In this document: piece by piece, positions 34,524 through 42,165 of the stretch | Layout of the letters: every line of letters begins with the position of its first letter | Numbering within the stretch: position 1 is the first letter of the stretch | Origin: Nitrospirales bacterium | GTDB lineage: Bacteria; Nitrospirota; Nitrospiria; Nitrospirales; UBA8639 | Direction: 5' to 3' | DNA length: 64,000 nucleotides | NCBI GenBank assembly: GCA_021604005.1 | Contig: BQIV01000001.1 | Location: 62,001 to 126,000 of the forward strand | Translations under genes and position numbers: made by a program | Notes under the pieces: generated by a model | Database searches by the model: none | What the model was told of the DNA's origin: nothing | The model's input: only the letters and a program-made list of their open reading frames with translations

Positions 34524-34931
34524 ATGAGAATCGGTCAAGTTGCAAAACGGGCAGGAGTCAATGTTGAAACCATCCGCTTTTATGAGCGAAAAGGGTTAAT
34601 CACGCAGCCCCCAACCAACACAGGAGGATACCGTCAGTATCCCAAGGAAGCCATAGCCCGAATTCGTTTTATCAAGCGGGCCAAAGAGCTTGGTTTTTCC
34701 TTAACGGAAGTATTAGAGCTTCTCACTCTACAAACCAATCCCCAGGCAACCTGCGCTGATGTGAAAAGCCGCGCGGAAGATAAAATTTCCACAATTCATG
34801 GGCGCATTAAGGACTTGCAGAAAATGAGACGCTCTCTTGAAAGGTTAGCGGCTGCCTGCAAGGGCAGTGGCCCTCTTGATGAATGCCCCATAATTGATTG
34901 TTTTGAAACCAACAAAAAAAAGGAGGAGTAA
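34524..34931 (+). CDS. merR: MerR mercury(II)-responsive regulator
   Basis: A 135-residue MerR. The N-terminal winged helix reads RIGQVAKRAGVNVETIRFYE and RKGLITQPPTNTGGYRQYP. Cysteines 77, 112 and 121 keep exactly the spacing (35 and 9) of the mercury-binding cysteines 82, 117 and 126 of Tn501 MerR, so Hg(II) sensing is well supported. The gene is in the same direction as the structural genes and lies directly at its own predicted transcription start, so a self-regulated leaderless message is likely. Confidence 0.9.
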   Translation: MRIGQVAKRAGVNVETIRFYERKGLITQPPTNTGGYRQYPKEAIARIRFIKRAKELGFSLTEVLELLTLQTNPQATCADVKSRAEDKISTIHGRIKDLQKMRRSLERLAAACKGSGPLDECPIIDCFETNKKKEE

Positions 34932-34933
34932 CA

Positions 34934-35203
34934 ATGAGTTCCACACGTCAAATAGAAATCTTCAGTGCCGGGTGTCCGGTCTGTGAAGACACGATTGCTC
35001 TTGTAAACCGCATGGCCTGTCCCTCATGTAACGTAACGGTTCTTGACATGAAAGATCAGACAATCGCTAGCCGTGCTAAGAAGCTTGGTATACACCGGCT
35101 GCCTGCGGTGGTTATTGATGGTGCCCTAGCTTCTTGCTGTGGGGATAAAGGGCCGACTGAAGAAGAGCTGCGCCAAGCAGGGGTAGGGCAGGCCTTATCC
35201 TAA
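34934..35203 (+). CDS. Thioredoxin-like protein of the mer operon
   Basis: An 89-residue protein two bases after merR. A short thioredoxin/glutaredoxin fold is suggested by EIFSAGCPVCEDTIALV (CPVC active site), a second pair ACPSC, the cis-proline LPAVVIDG and a C-terminal CC. With six cysteines it could carry Hg(II) to or from the transporter, taking the place of MerP, which is not present. This role is inferred from position and cysteines. Confidence 0.7.
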   Translation: MSSTRQIEIFSAGCPVCEDTIALVNRMACPSCNVTVLDMKDQTIASRAKKLGIHRLPAVVIDGALASCCGDKGPTEEELRQAGVGQALS

Positions 35204-35221
35204 AGCAAGACTGATTTTTTT

Positions 35222-35619
35222 ATGGAGACAAAGAAACAAAAAAACATTCCTGCGCCTAAGCCTGGTTTCTTTGCAGGGATCAGTGTGTTTTCAGGGCTTG
35301 GCGCTTTGGTCGCCAAGTCCTGTTGCATCCTGCCTTTTCTACTCGCTTCATCAGGAATCGGAGGCGCATGGCTTAGCCAGGAACTCACGGCTCTTAAACC
35401 GTATTTTCTAACAGCCGCTATAGTGAGTCTTCTCATAGGGTGGTTTTTGGTTATTCGAAGAAACAGGAAGGCGTGTAAACGAATTCCCTCTGTGCTACAT
35501 CCAGGGCAGGATGGCCGACCTTTACGATGCTTGGTCTGGCTACCATGCTTGTGGGTCTATCTGCCATCTGGGATTTTTTCCAACCCGTTATTTTAGCCTA
35601 TCTAAAAGCTTTAGCATGA
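35222..35619 (+). pseudogene. merT: merT mercury transporter with a one-base frameshift
   Basis: The frame from 35222 encodes a MerT-like start: GALVAKSCCILPFLLASSG with the Hg-binding CC pair in the first membrane helix, then FLTAAIVSLLIGWFLVI. After the CKR codons at 35474-35482 the frame turns into non-membrane sequence and would end at 35596. Adding one A near 35481-35485 restores NSLCATSRAGW and a third membrane helix (TFTMLGLATMLVGLSAIWDF) up to a stop at 35617-35619, which overlaps the next start as ATGA. So merT carries a one-base deletion, real or a sequencing error. Confidence 0.8.
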
Positions 35620-35807
35620 TCTTTTTATACTCGACCATCACCTGTCCGCATTGCGGATATCAAAAGACTGAAATTATGCCTACAAATTCCTGCCGCGTCC
35701 TTTACGAATGCCATAACTGCCGAGCTATCTTGAAACCAGAAACAGGGCATTGTTGTGTTTTCTGCTCATACGCCGATTTTCCCTGTCCTCCCATCCAAAA
35801 GCGGTAA
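35616..35807 (+). CDS. GDCCVxC-type mer operon protein
   Basis: A 63-residue protein from the ATG at 35616, overlapping the corrected merT stop. It has CPHCGYQK near the start, a central CRVLYECHNCRAILKPE, and GHCCVFCSYADFPCPPIQ, the hallmark of the GDCCVxC family found in mercury operons (the family D is H here). Ten cysteines suggest metal binding. The family includes selenoproteins, but no in-frame TGA is seen here. Confidence 0.8.
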   Translation: MIFLYSTITCPHCGYQKTEIMPTNSCRVLYECHNCRAILKPETGHCCVFCSYADFPCPPIQKR

Positions 35808-35825
35808 GAGCTCATCCTGTTGCCT

Positions 35826-35858
35826 TTGCACCATTCTTCTATTACACTATATTGTGTA
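35826..35858 (+). promoter_or_regulatory. Promoter and operator of the ArsR-MtrA-like operon
   Basis: TTGCAC (35826-35831), a 16-base spacer and TATATT (35848-35853) form a plausible promoter. The palindrome TACAC-TATATT-GTGTA (35843-35858) covers the -10 box, as expected for an ArsR-type repressor site. GGGAGGAG follows before the start at 35886. Confidence 0.5.
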
Positions 35859-35885
35859 TTTATGGATATTGGGAGGAGATAGGTC

Positions 35886-36230
35886 ATGCTTCAACAGACT
35901 TCTCGGAAACCATCTCTTCGCCAGCGGTCTTTGCTCAGTTTGAAACAAGCTGCCGACCTGAAAGACCTCTTTGCAATCTTCGCTAATGACACCCGGCTTC
36001 GCCTTCTGCACGCCCTGGTACAGGCCGGGGAGCTCTGTGTGACCGATCTAGCCGAGCGGCTTGGTATGAACCCTCAAGCAATTTCCAACCAGCTCCAGCG
36101 CCTGGCAGATCGCAAAATTCTGGCGACCCGCCGCGAGGGGAACCATATCCATTACCGCGTCGTGGACCCCTGTGTGCCCACACTCATCCACCGTGGAATC
36201 TGTCTTCTTGAGGATACCCGTGAATTCTGA
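35886..36230 (+). CDS. ArsR/SmtB-family metal-sensing repressor
   Basis: A 114-residue ArsR-type winged-helix protein: LFAIFANDTRLRLLHALVQ, GELCVTDLAERLGMNPQAIS and NQLQRLADRKILATRREGN. Cysteines in ELCVTDL and near the C-terminus (DPCVPTLIHRGICLLED) could form a metal site on the dimer face, with Cys replacing His of the classic alpha-5 site. Position after the mer genes suggests mercury or a similar thiol-binding metal as inducer, but this is inferred. Its stop overlaps the next gene. Confidence 0.8.
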   Translation: MLQQTSRKPSLRQRSLLSLKQAADLKDLFAIFANDTRLRLLHALVQAGELCVTDLAERLGMNPQAISNQLQRLADRKILATRREGNHIHYRVVDPCVPTLIHRGICLLEDTREF

Positions 36231-37356
36231 TGCTCGAGAGACGCAAGAGAAAGTGTTGGGCGAGATTACAGCCCAACTCCATGAGGCCACGCAGGCGGAA
36301 AAGTGCTGGCCTTGCGGCTGCCTCCACCAATCGCTTCAGACCATTGAACAAGCGGTTCCGTCCGACCAACGTTCGCCTGAATTGATCTCGGCCCTCACAG
36401 CCGCAGCAGCATCACTCCTTCCAGTCAAATACGAATGTCTGGGCTGTCAGGTCTGCTATCCGGCGCTCGCAGTCAACGCTCTCTCACAAATGAGCGGAGA
36501 CAAATCTCTTGACGTTTGCCCGACGGATGCGGTGGAAGTTCGTGCCGGGTGGCCGCCACTCCCAGGGAACTATACTGTCCTCCGGTATCACGCGCCGGTG
36601 GCCGTCTGCACCCTGACCGATGATGCCCTTAGCAGCACTCTCTCCAGTCAGGCGGGGCCAGCCATGGCGATTATAGGCACCCTCCATACAGAGAATCTTG
36701 GTATTGAACGCCTAATCCAGAATGTGCTGGCTAATCCGTATATTCGGTTTCTCGTCGTCTGTGGCGACGACTCGCGGCAAGCCATCGGCCACCTTCCAGG
36801 CCAGTCCCTTGTTGCACTGGCTCGTCACGGCCTCGATGACCGATCCCGCATTCAAGAGGCTCGCGGCAAGCGCCCAGTGATCCGAAATGTGGATCGGGCC
36901 GCTGTGGAACACTTTCGCCAGACAATTGAAGTAATCGACTTGATCGGGACGAATGATCTAGGAACCATTCACGCTATGGGGCAAGAATGTGCTGATCTGA
37001 ATCCTGGCCCCAGTGACCCTTTCGTCTTCGCAGAAGTAGTTTCCCCCATTCCTGGTTATATTCCGTCTCGGATGATTCCTGACCCGGCTGGGTACTTTGT
37101 GGTGTATGTGGATCATCACGGCGGATGCTTGTTCCTTGAACATTACAAAAATACGGGATTCCTAGATGGGGTTATCCAAGGCCATTCAGCCCCTGAGCTT
37201 TATACGCCTGCCATTGAACGTGGGTGGCTCTCCCGGTTGGATCATGCGGCCTACCTTGGCTCTGAACTCACTCGGGCTGAGCGCGCACTTTTTACAGGGA
37301 CACCCTTCGTTCAAGATGCCGCACCAGAGCGAGCCAATGACTCCATTCCGACATAG
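36220..37356 (+). CDS. MtrA-like corrinoid-type domain plus DUF4346 protein
   Basis: A 378-residue protein from the GTG at 36220 (GAGGA five bases before it). Three parts are visible. Residues 20-110 are cysteine-rich (CWPCGC; CLGCQVC). Residues about 125-260 resemble MtrA of the methanogen methyltransferase: GWPPLPGNY, IGTLHTENLGIERLIQNVLA, FLVVCGDDSRQAIGHLPGQS. His191 in GHLPGQS aligns with the MtrA histidine 84 that binds the corrinoid cobalt. The C-terminus (about 300-370: YFVVYVDHHGGCLFLEHY, HAAYLGSELTRAE) looks like DUF4346. The gene is coupled to the ArsR repressor and followed by a DJ-1 gene. A methyl-transfer role on metals or metalloids is a guess. Confidence 0.7.
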   Translation: MNSDARETQEKVLGEITAQLHEATQAEKCWPCGCLHQSLQTIEQAVPSDQRSPELISALTAAAASLLPVKYECLGCQVCYPALAVNALSQMSGDKSLDVCPTDAVEVRAGWPPLPGNYTVLRYHAPVAVCTLTDDALSSTLSSQAGPAMAIIGTLHTENLGIERLIQNVLANPYIRFLVVCGDDSRQAIGHLPGQSLVALARHGLDDRSRIQEARGKRPVIRNVDRAAVEHFRQTIEVIDLIGTNDLGTIHAMGQECADLNPGPSDPFVFAEVVSPIPGYIPSRMIPDPAGYFVVYVDHHGGCLFLEHYKNTGFLDGVIQGHSAPELYTPAIERGWLSRLDHAAYLGSELTRAERALFTGTPFVQDAAPERANDSIPT

Positions 37357-37373
37357 GGGAAAAGCGCAGCACC

Positions 37374-38078
37374 ATGTCACAACTGCCCGACGTAAGTCAG
37401 GCTTCTGCTAAAGCGAAGGGGACCCCTGATTCATTCAAGTATCGGTTCCTCGCGCTCGTTGGGCAAGGCTTCGAGGACGTGGAATTGACGCCCTATACCA
37501 GTCTTGCAGGGTGGACGCGCCTCTTACCCAATCTCCCTGAGATTCAACTCGTGATCAGCGGGTTTCACGAAATCATTCGTTCCCGGCATGGTCTTCGTGT
37601 CTTGCGGGACGTGGATCTTGAGGTTGCGGCGCAGCAGGAATGGGATGCGGTCATCATTCCAGGTGGATGGCCAGATGGAGGCTATGAAGAACTGTACCAA
37701 GAGTCGGTTTTGTCGATCATCCGCCGAACGCATGCCCAAGGTGGTGTGATTGCCACTAGCTGCACGGGCATCTTTGCCGTCGGGGAAGCAGGATTGCTCA
37801 CAGGTCGGCGAGCGACAACATACGTGTCCACTCATGGTTTTTGTTCCCTGTGTGCCAAGAACGCGGAACGGCTAGCAGAGTATGGGGCACTGGTGTGTCA
37901 AGAGCCGTTCATCGCTGATGAACGCATTCTCTCAGATATAGGGCCAGCCATTGGACTTCGTGGCGCACTCGCCTTGTTGGAAGTTTTCATTGGCAAGACC
38001 GGTGTCGCCCGTCTCCGCGCGGAACTGCTTCTTGATCTAGTTTCTCATAAGGCCAAAGGGTTCGGGGAAATAGACTGA
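37374..38078 (+). CDS. DJ-1/PfpI-family protein
   Basis: A 234-residue protein with the DJ-1 fold: LVGQGFEDVELTPYTSLAGW with the conserved glutamate, DAVIIPGGWPDGGYEEL, and the nucleophile elbow IATSCTGIFAVGEAGLLTGR with Cys130. The family includes glyoxalase-type enzymes, chaperones and transcription regulators. It is 17 bases after the MtrA-like gene. Two later cysteines (FCSLCAKN) are unusual. Confidence 0.8.
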   Translation: MSQLPDVSQASAKAKGTPDSFKYRFLALVGQGFEDVELTPYTSLAGWTRLLPNLPEIQLVISGFHEIIRSRHGLRVLRDVDLEVAAQQEWDAVIIPGGWPDGGYEELYQESVLSIIRRTHAQGGVIATSCTGIFAVGEAGLLTGRRATTYVSTHGFCSLCAKNAERLAEYGALVCQEPFIADERILSDIGPAIGLRGALALLEVFIGKTGVARLRAELLLDLVSHKAKGFGEID

Positions 38079-38364
38079 TGAATTCGATGAGCACCAATCC
38101 ATATTTTCTTGAACTGAGGACGGCTATTGAAAAGGCCGAATGGGTGATCCACGGATCAGCCTGATTCATACGAGAGGCCCCATGAAACAAAAGCTCGTGG
38201 AGACTGCCGGGCTGGAAGTGCAACGTACTTTGTGTGACGAGTCTTCGTGGAGAAGATTGGTCCCGACTTCGGCCTTCGCAGGTGGTCTCCTCATGGCTAA
38301 ATCATCCAACAAAACGGTGAGTAACTTGGAGTCCTTGTCTGCTATGTAGCATAGCTCCAGGGGC
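38079..38364. other. Region with only small uncertain frames
   Basis: Between the DJ-1 gene and the arsR promoter I see only short frames. One starts at 38078 overlapping the DJ-1 stop and gives 28 residues (MNSMSTNPYFLELRTAIEKA and on), which looks protein-like and may be the remnant of a coupled gene. Another at 38140-38349 gives 69 residues without a clear family. Neither is supported enough to call. Confidence 0.3.
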
Positions 38365-38401
38365 TTGACTTTAAATTATATGTCCATTATTCTAGACATA
38401 T
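38365..38401 (+). promoter_or_regulatory. ars promoter and operator
   Basis: TTGACT (38365-38370), a 17-base spacer and TATTCT (38388-38393) form a promoter. ATATGTC (38378-38384) and GACATAT (38395-38401) are a perfect inverted repeat bracketing the -10 box, a natural ArsR operator. The start codon of arsR is within the right arm, so the message is probably leaderless. Confidence 0.75.
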
Positions 38402-38777
38402 GGATATACAAGAAGCCCTGATCGCCTTCGATGCCCTCTCCCAGGAAACTCGCTTGCGAGTATTTCGCCTTCTTGTCGAACAGGGCCCGGAGGGAGCACC
38501 AGCTGGAACCTTAAGCGAGGCTCTGAATATTCCCCATAACACGCTTTCCTTTCATTTATCTCATATGAGCAACGCGCACCTGGTCACATCACGCCGTCAA
38601 AGCCGTTCGATTATTTACAGCGCCAATTTTGAGTTTTTCACCAACCTGATCCAATTCATGGTGGAAGATTGCTGCCGGAGGGAGTTCGCCAGCATCCGCC
38701 ATGACAAAAAAAAGCAATGCAACATTATTGAGCTCGCGCAATGTTGTCCCCCCAAAGGAAAGGAAAAGGCCTCATGA
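38400..38777 (+). CDS. arsR: ArsR arsenic-responsive repressor
   Basis: A 125-residue ArsR: ALSQETRLRVFRLLVEQGPE, LSEALNIPHNTLSFHLSHMS, then the wing VTSRRQSRSIIYSANF. The C-terminus has two CC pairs (VEDCCRRE; LAQCCPPK) and one Cys between, like the group of ArsR proteins that bind As(III) near the C-terminus. No ribosome binding site precedes the ATG, and the predicted transcription start is at or next to it. It overlaps arsI by four bases. Confidence 0.88.
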   Translation: MDIQEALIAFDALSQETRLRVFRLLVEQGPEGAPAGTLSEALNIPHNTLSFHLSHMSNAHLVTSRRQSRSIIYSANFEFFTNLIQFMVEDCCRREFASIRHDKKKQCNIIELAQCCPPKGKEKAS

Positions 38778-39250
38778 AACGTCTGCATATCCATCTCGGC
38801 ACTGACAACCTGGCGGAATCGATCCGCTTTTATACCGCCCTGTTTGGCACAGAGCCTGTGAAAACCAAGCCCGACTATGCCAAGTGGCTTCTCGATGATC
38901 CCCATGTAAATTTCGCGGTGTCCACCCGTGCGTCCAAGCGGGGAGTAGACCATTTGGGAATTCAGGTCGACGACGCTTCGGAATTAGCGGATATGCGGGA
39001 CCGGCTGAACCAAGCCGCGTTGAGCGTCTTCGATGAAGGGGAAACGGTCTGTTGTTATGCCCGGTCAGAGAAAAGCTGGGTTCAGGACCCCGCAGGCCTT
39101 CCGTGGGAAGCCTACCGAACGATGGAGGCGGCGGAAGTGTTCTCCGGGCATCCCACGCAGGATAAGGATGCGTGCTGTACACCAGATACCATGCGAACGC
39201 CTGATTGTTGTGAGCCAAACCCTCTCACCAAGGACTGTTGCGTGTCATGA
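38774..39250 (+). CDS. arsI: ArsI-type C-As lyase (VOC family)
   Basis: A 158-residue protein from the ATG overlapping the arsR stop. It has the vicinal oxygen chelate fold: KRLHIHLGTDNLAESIRFYT at the start, GVDHLGIQVDD with a metal histidine, the paired thiols ETVCCYARSEKSW (C93, C94) that bind the arsenical, and QDPAGLPWEAY with the metal glutamate. ArsI removes the methyl or aryl group from trivalent organoarsenicals. The C-terminus is rich in CC pairs (DACC, DCCE, DCCVS). CadI, a cadmium-induced relative, is the alternative, but the ars operon favours ArsI. Confidence 0.88.
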   Translation: MKRLHIHLGTDNLAESIRFYTALFGTEPVKTKPDYAKWLLDDPHVNFAVSTRASKRGVDHLGIQVDDASELADMRDRLNQAALSVFDEGETVCCYARSEKSWVQDPAGLPWEAYRTMEAAEVFSGHPTQDKDACCTPDTMRTPDCCEPNPLTKDCCVS

Positions 39251-39774
39251 GTTCCGATCCGCTTAACGTGCTGTTCCTTTGCACCGGCAATTCGGCACGC
39301 AGCATCCTGGCCGAATCCATCATCAATCATTGGGGCAAAGGGAAATTCCACGGCTTTAGCGCGGGCAGTCATCCGAAAGGTGAAGTTCACCCTATGGCAC
39401 TGGATTTACTCCGGCGGCTGGATTTTCCCACGGAAGGGCTACGCAGCAAGAGCTGGGATGAATTTGCCAAGCGGGATGCTCCGAACATGGATTTTGTATT
39501 TACCGTGTGCGACTCCGCCGGAGCAGAAGCCTGTCCGGTCTGCCCAGGGCATCCCGTCACCGCGCATTGGGGTGTAGCCGATCCGGCGGCGGTGAAGGGA
39601 GATGACATTCAAACCATGGAGGCCTTCCGCCAAGCCTTTCGTGAACTGGAAAACCGCATCAAGGTTTTTGTGAGTTTGCCCATTGCCTCCCTGGATTCCA
39701 TGAAGCTCCAACACAAACTTCAAGAAATTGGCCAGGCATCCCTGGAAGAGGAGCATCCCACACCGACGCAATAA
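39247..39774 (+). CDS. arsC: Arsenate reductase, thioredoxin-coupled type
   Basis: A 175-residue protein from the ATG at 39247, overlapping the arsI stop. The phosphatase-like loop is VLFLCTGNSARSILAES, with a catalytic cysteine; a later FTVCDSAGAEACPVCPGHP supplies the resolving cysteines and HWGVADPAAVKG closes the site, as in thioredoxin-linked ArsC. It reduces arsenate to arsenite in the cytoplasm for export by the next gene. Confidence 0.9.
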   Translation: MSSDPLNVLFLCTGNSARSILAESIINHWGKGKFHGFSAGSHPKGEVHPMALDLLRRLDFPTEGLRSKSWDEFAKRDAPNMDFVFTVCDSAGAEACPVCPGHPVTAHWGVADPAAVKGDDIQTMEAFRQAFRELENRIKVFVSLPIASLDSMKLQHKLQEIGQASLEEEHPTPTQ

Positions 39775-39809
39775 GGCCACTGACAGGAGATGAAGAGGAA
39801 TACACCCCC

Positions 39810-40928
39810 ATGAGCGCAGCCGGAGAACATACCTCCCTAAAAACTGATTCAGCCCCGTTAGGATCATTTGAGCGATTTCTCACCCTGTGGGTTGCCCTAT
39901 GTATTGTGACCGGCATTGGGCTGGGACATTTCTTTCCTGCGATCTTTCAAAATCTTGGCCAATGGGAACTCGCGCACGTCAACATCCCGGTCGCCATTCT
40001 GATCTGGCTCATGATTGTGCCGATGCTACTGAAAATCGACTTTGCCGCGCTCCACCACGTAGCCCGTCATTGGAAAGGCATTGGCGTCACTCTGTTTATC
40101 AACTGGGCCGTTAAGCCGTTTTCCATGGCCGTCCTGGGCTGGATTTTTATTCGGATGGTGTTCGCGCCGTATCTGCCAAGAGAACAGCAGGATGCCTATA
40201 TCGCCGGACTTATTTTGTTAGCTGCCGCGCCTTGTACCGCGATGGTCTTTGTCTGGAGCCATCTTTCCAAAGGGGAGCCACATTTCACATTGACGCAAGT
40301 GGCCTTGAATGACCTGATCATGATTGTGGCCTTTGCCCCAATTGTTGGATTGCTTCTTGGTTTATCCGCGATAACCGTTCCCTGGGAGACGTTGTTTCTG
40401 TCCGTGATTTTATACATCGTGATTCCCGTGGGCTTTGCCCAGTGGTGGCGTCGTAATCTTTTACGCAATGGATGCATAAAAAAACTGGAGCACGTGTTGT
40501 CTCTTATCCATCCCATTTCTTTGTTAGCGTTGTTAGCCACCCTGGTATTGTTATTTGGATTTCAAGGAGAACAAATTCTTACTCAGCCGTTGATCATTGC
40601 CATGCTGGCCGTGCCTATCCTGATACAAGTCTATTTTAATTCCGGCCTTTCTTACATCCTGAACCGGACATTCGGCGTGGCGCACTGCGTGGCAGCCCCA
40701 TCGGCCCTCATCGGAGCCAGTAATTTCTTTGAATTGGCTGTCGCCACGGCGATTGTTCTATTCGGGTTCAATTCCGGGGCAGCACTTGCTACTGTGGTTG
40801 GTGTCCTAGTGGAAGTGCCGGTGATGTTGTCAGTGGTAGGAATCGTCAATCGAACAAAGGTGTGGTATGAGCAAGGCTCGCGCGTTTCAATTTCCTCTCC
40901 CAACACTCCAAAAACCTTAACTCCCTGA
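39810..40928 (+). CDS. acr3: Acr3-type arsenite efflux permease
   Basis: A 372-residue membrane protein with ten hydrophobic helices. Typical Acr3 segments are visible: VAILIWLMIVPMLLKIDFAA, the conserved cysteine motif ILLAAAPCTAMVFVWSHLSK and FTLTQVALNDLIMI, then a later SALIGASNFFELAVATAI. It exports As(III) from the cytoplasm. It is the last gene of the arsR-arsI-arsC-acr3 operon. Confidence 0.92.
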   Translation: MSAAGEHTSLKTDSAPLGSFERFLTLWVALCIVTGIGLGHFFPAIFQNLGQWELAHVNIPVAILIWLMIVPMLLKIDFAALHHVARHWKGIGVTLFINWAVKPFSMAVLGWIFIRMVFAPYLPREQQDAYIAGLILLAAAPCTAMVFVWSHLSKGEPHFTLTQVALNDLIMIVAFAPIVGLLLGLSAITVPWETLFLSVILYIVIPVGFAQWWRRNLLRNGCIKKLEHVLSLIHPISLLALLATLVLLFGFQGEQILTQPLIIAMLAVPILIQVYFNSGLSYILNRTFGVAHCVAAPSALIGASNFFELAVATAIVLFGFNSGAALATVVGVLVEVPVMLSVVGIVNRTKVWYEQGSRVSISSPNTPKTLTP

Positions 40929-41174
40929 AATTCGTTCGTCTTCCTTTATCAGTTCTCTTTGTTGGAATGGTGAAATTATTTGCGTTTAATACCTCACCCG
41001 AAACGTCGGACTATCTTCCGTCCTGGAAATTCGCCGGTCATATAATCGTGTTGTTGAAATATTGGCGTATTCTGTTCGTACGGAATCGTGCCCTGTCCGC
41101 CCATTCAGCAATCGCACCAAATCGGGTAGGGGATTTTTTATTCGCCGCCCTCCTTCCTGAGGAGTACTGCCGAG

Positions 41175-41591
41175 ATGCGTTTTGCATCAGCTATGGTAGT
41201 TTTTTGTGGGGTACTCGTTATTCGAACGGTCCTGCCCACGGAGGGAGTGGGAATTTATCACATTACGATGGAAGAGCTATCACCCTATTACACACCTAAG
41301 GATGCAACTATCCCAGCAGGTTACCGTATTCAGTGGAATAATAAGACCGCCACAGCCCATACCGTGACACACGATGGGTGTTTAACCGGAGAAGCGTGTG
41401 TCTTTGATTCAGGATCGGTACCTCCTGACCACAGTTTTAGTCTGTCTCTTCTTCAACCTGGAACCTATTCCTATTACTGTCGCTTGCACCCGATCATGCG
41501 AGGAATCGTCACCGTGATCGGGCGAAGAGTTAAAGGAAGTAATTTTACCCATACAAGCATAAAATTTGAGTCTGGGCGCGCACGTTCATGA
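41175..41591 (+). CDS. Cupredoxin (plastocyanin/azurin-like) protein
   Basis: A 138-residue exported protein (signal MRFASAMVVFCGVLVIRTVL; GAGGAG before the start). The blue-copper ligands are visible: His in TATAHTVTHDGC, then Cys-x-x-x-His in YSYYCRLHPIMRG with a downstream Met. Likely a periplasmic copper-binding electron carrier or copper-detoxification protein. It stands alone between the arsenic and divalent-metal genes. Confidence 0.75.
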   Translation: MRFASAMVVFCGVLVIRTVLPTEGVGIYHITMEELSPYYTPKDATIPAGYRIQWNNKTATAHTVTHDGCLTGEACVFDSGSVPPDHSFSLSLLQPGTYSYYCRLHPIMRGIVTVIGRRVKGSNFTHTSIKFESGRARS

Positions 41592-41626
41592 AAGAAAAGG
41601 ATCAAAATTCAACGCATTTATATCAG

Positions 41627-42061
41627 TTAATGACTGTGGCCGCCGTGTGCGTCCGTCTCTAGTTCGGTTTCGGAAGGTACCTCTTCATATCGACGAAAAG
41701 GTGGAGCATTTCGAAACACCGGGTTTGTAGGTTCTAATTTTACGGCTCTCATAAAATGGGAGTGTGACTCTTTATACTTACCTTGTTTAGAGAGAGCCAA
41801 ACCAAGATTATAATGAGCTTCAGCCAAGGATGGCATCGACGTGATCGCATTTCGATATTGTTTCTCAGCATCCCTCCACCACTGTTTGTTGAAAAAGCGG
41901 TTTCCTTCCTTAAGGGCTTGTTTGGTTTGAGAATCAGCATACCCAGGTGCGGGTAAAACCTCATCGTGATGCTGGTGATCATGTCCCGCGCAACCCATTA
42001 GCAAAGAAAGCCAAGCCAACAGGATGGCCAAAGAAAAATCCTGTTTTTTTCTCATACTCAT
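41627..42061 (-). CDS. TPR lipoprotein with histidine-rich ends
   Basis: A 144-residue protein with a lipoprotein signal (LAILLAWLSLLMGC). A histidine run follows the lipid site (AGHDHQHHDEV) and another closes the chain (DAHGGHSH). Between them are TPR repeats (WWRDAEKQYRNAITSMPSLA, EAHYNLGLALSKQGKYKES). The His-rich ends suggest binding of zinc, copper or nickel at the outer membrane. It lies downstream of the APC-type ATPase gene in the same direction. Confidence 0.7.
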   Translation of the reverse strand: MSMRKKQDFSLAILLAWLSLLMGCAGHDHQHHDEVLPAPGYADSQTKQALKEGNRFFNKQWWRDAEKQYRNAITSMPSLAEAHYNLGLALSKQGKYKESHSHFMRAVKLEPTNPVFRNAPPFRRYEEVPSETELETDAHGGHSH

Positions 42062-42165
42062 TGCATCTTCCCTTTCGCCGTTTGATTAAAAAATCAGTCA
42101 CAAAATCAAGGCAATAAAAGGATAAAGCTCTTCCTCTTAACGGTTCGACAATTGCCTCGTTTCTC

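Noticed and set aside
38140-38349. 69-codon open frame before arsR
   Set aside because: No ribosome binding site or family; composition does not look like a conserved protein. Listed only as part of an uncertain region.
40967-41299. 110-codon open frame after acr3
   Set aside because: It overlaps the cupredoxin gene in another frame, has no ribosome binding site and no protein-like pattern.
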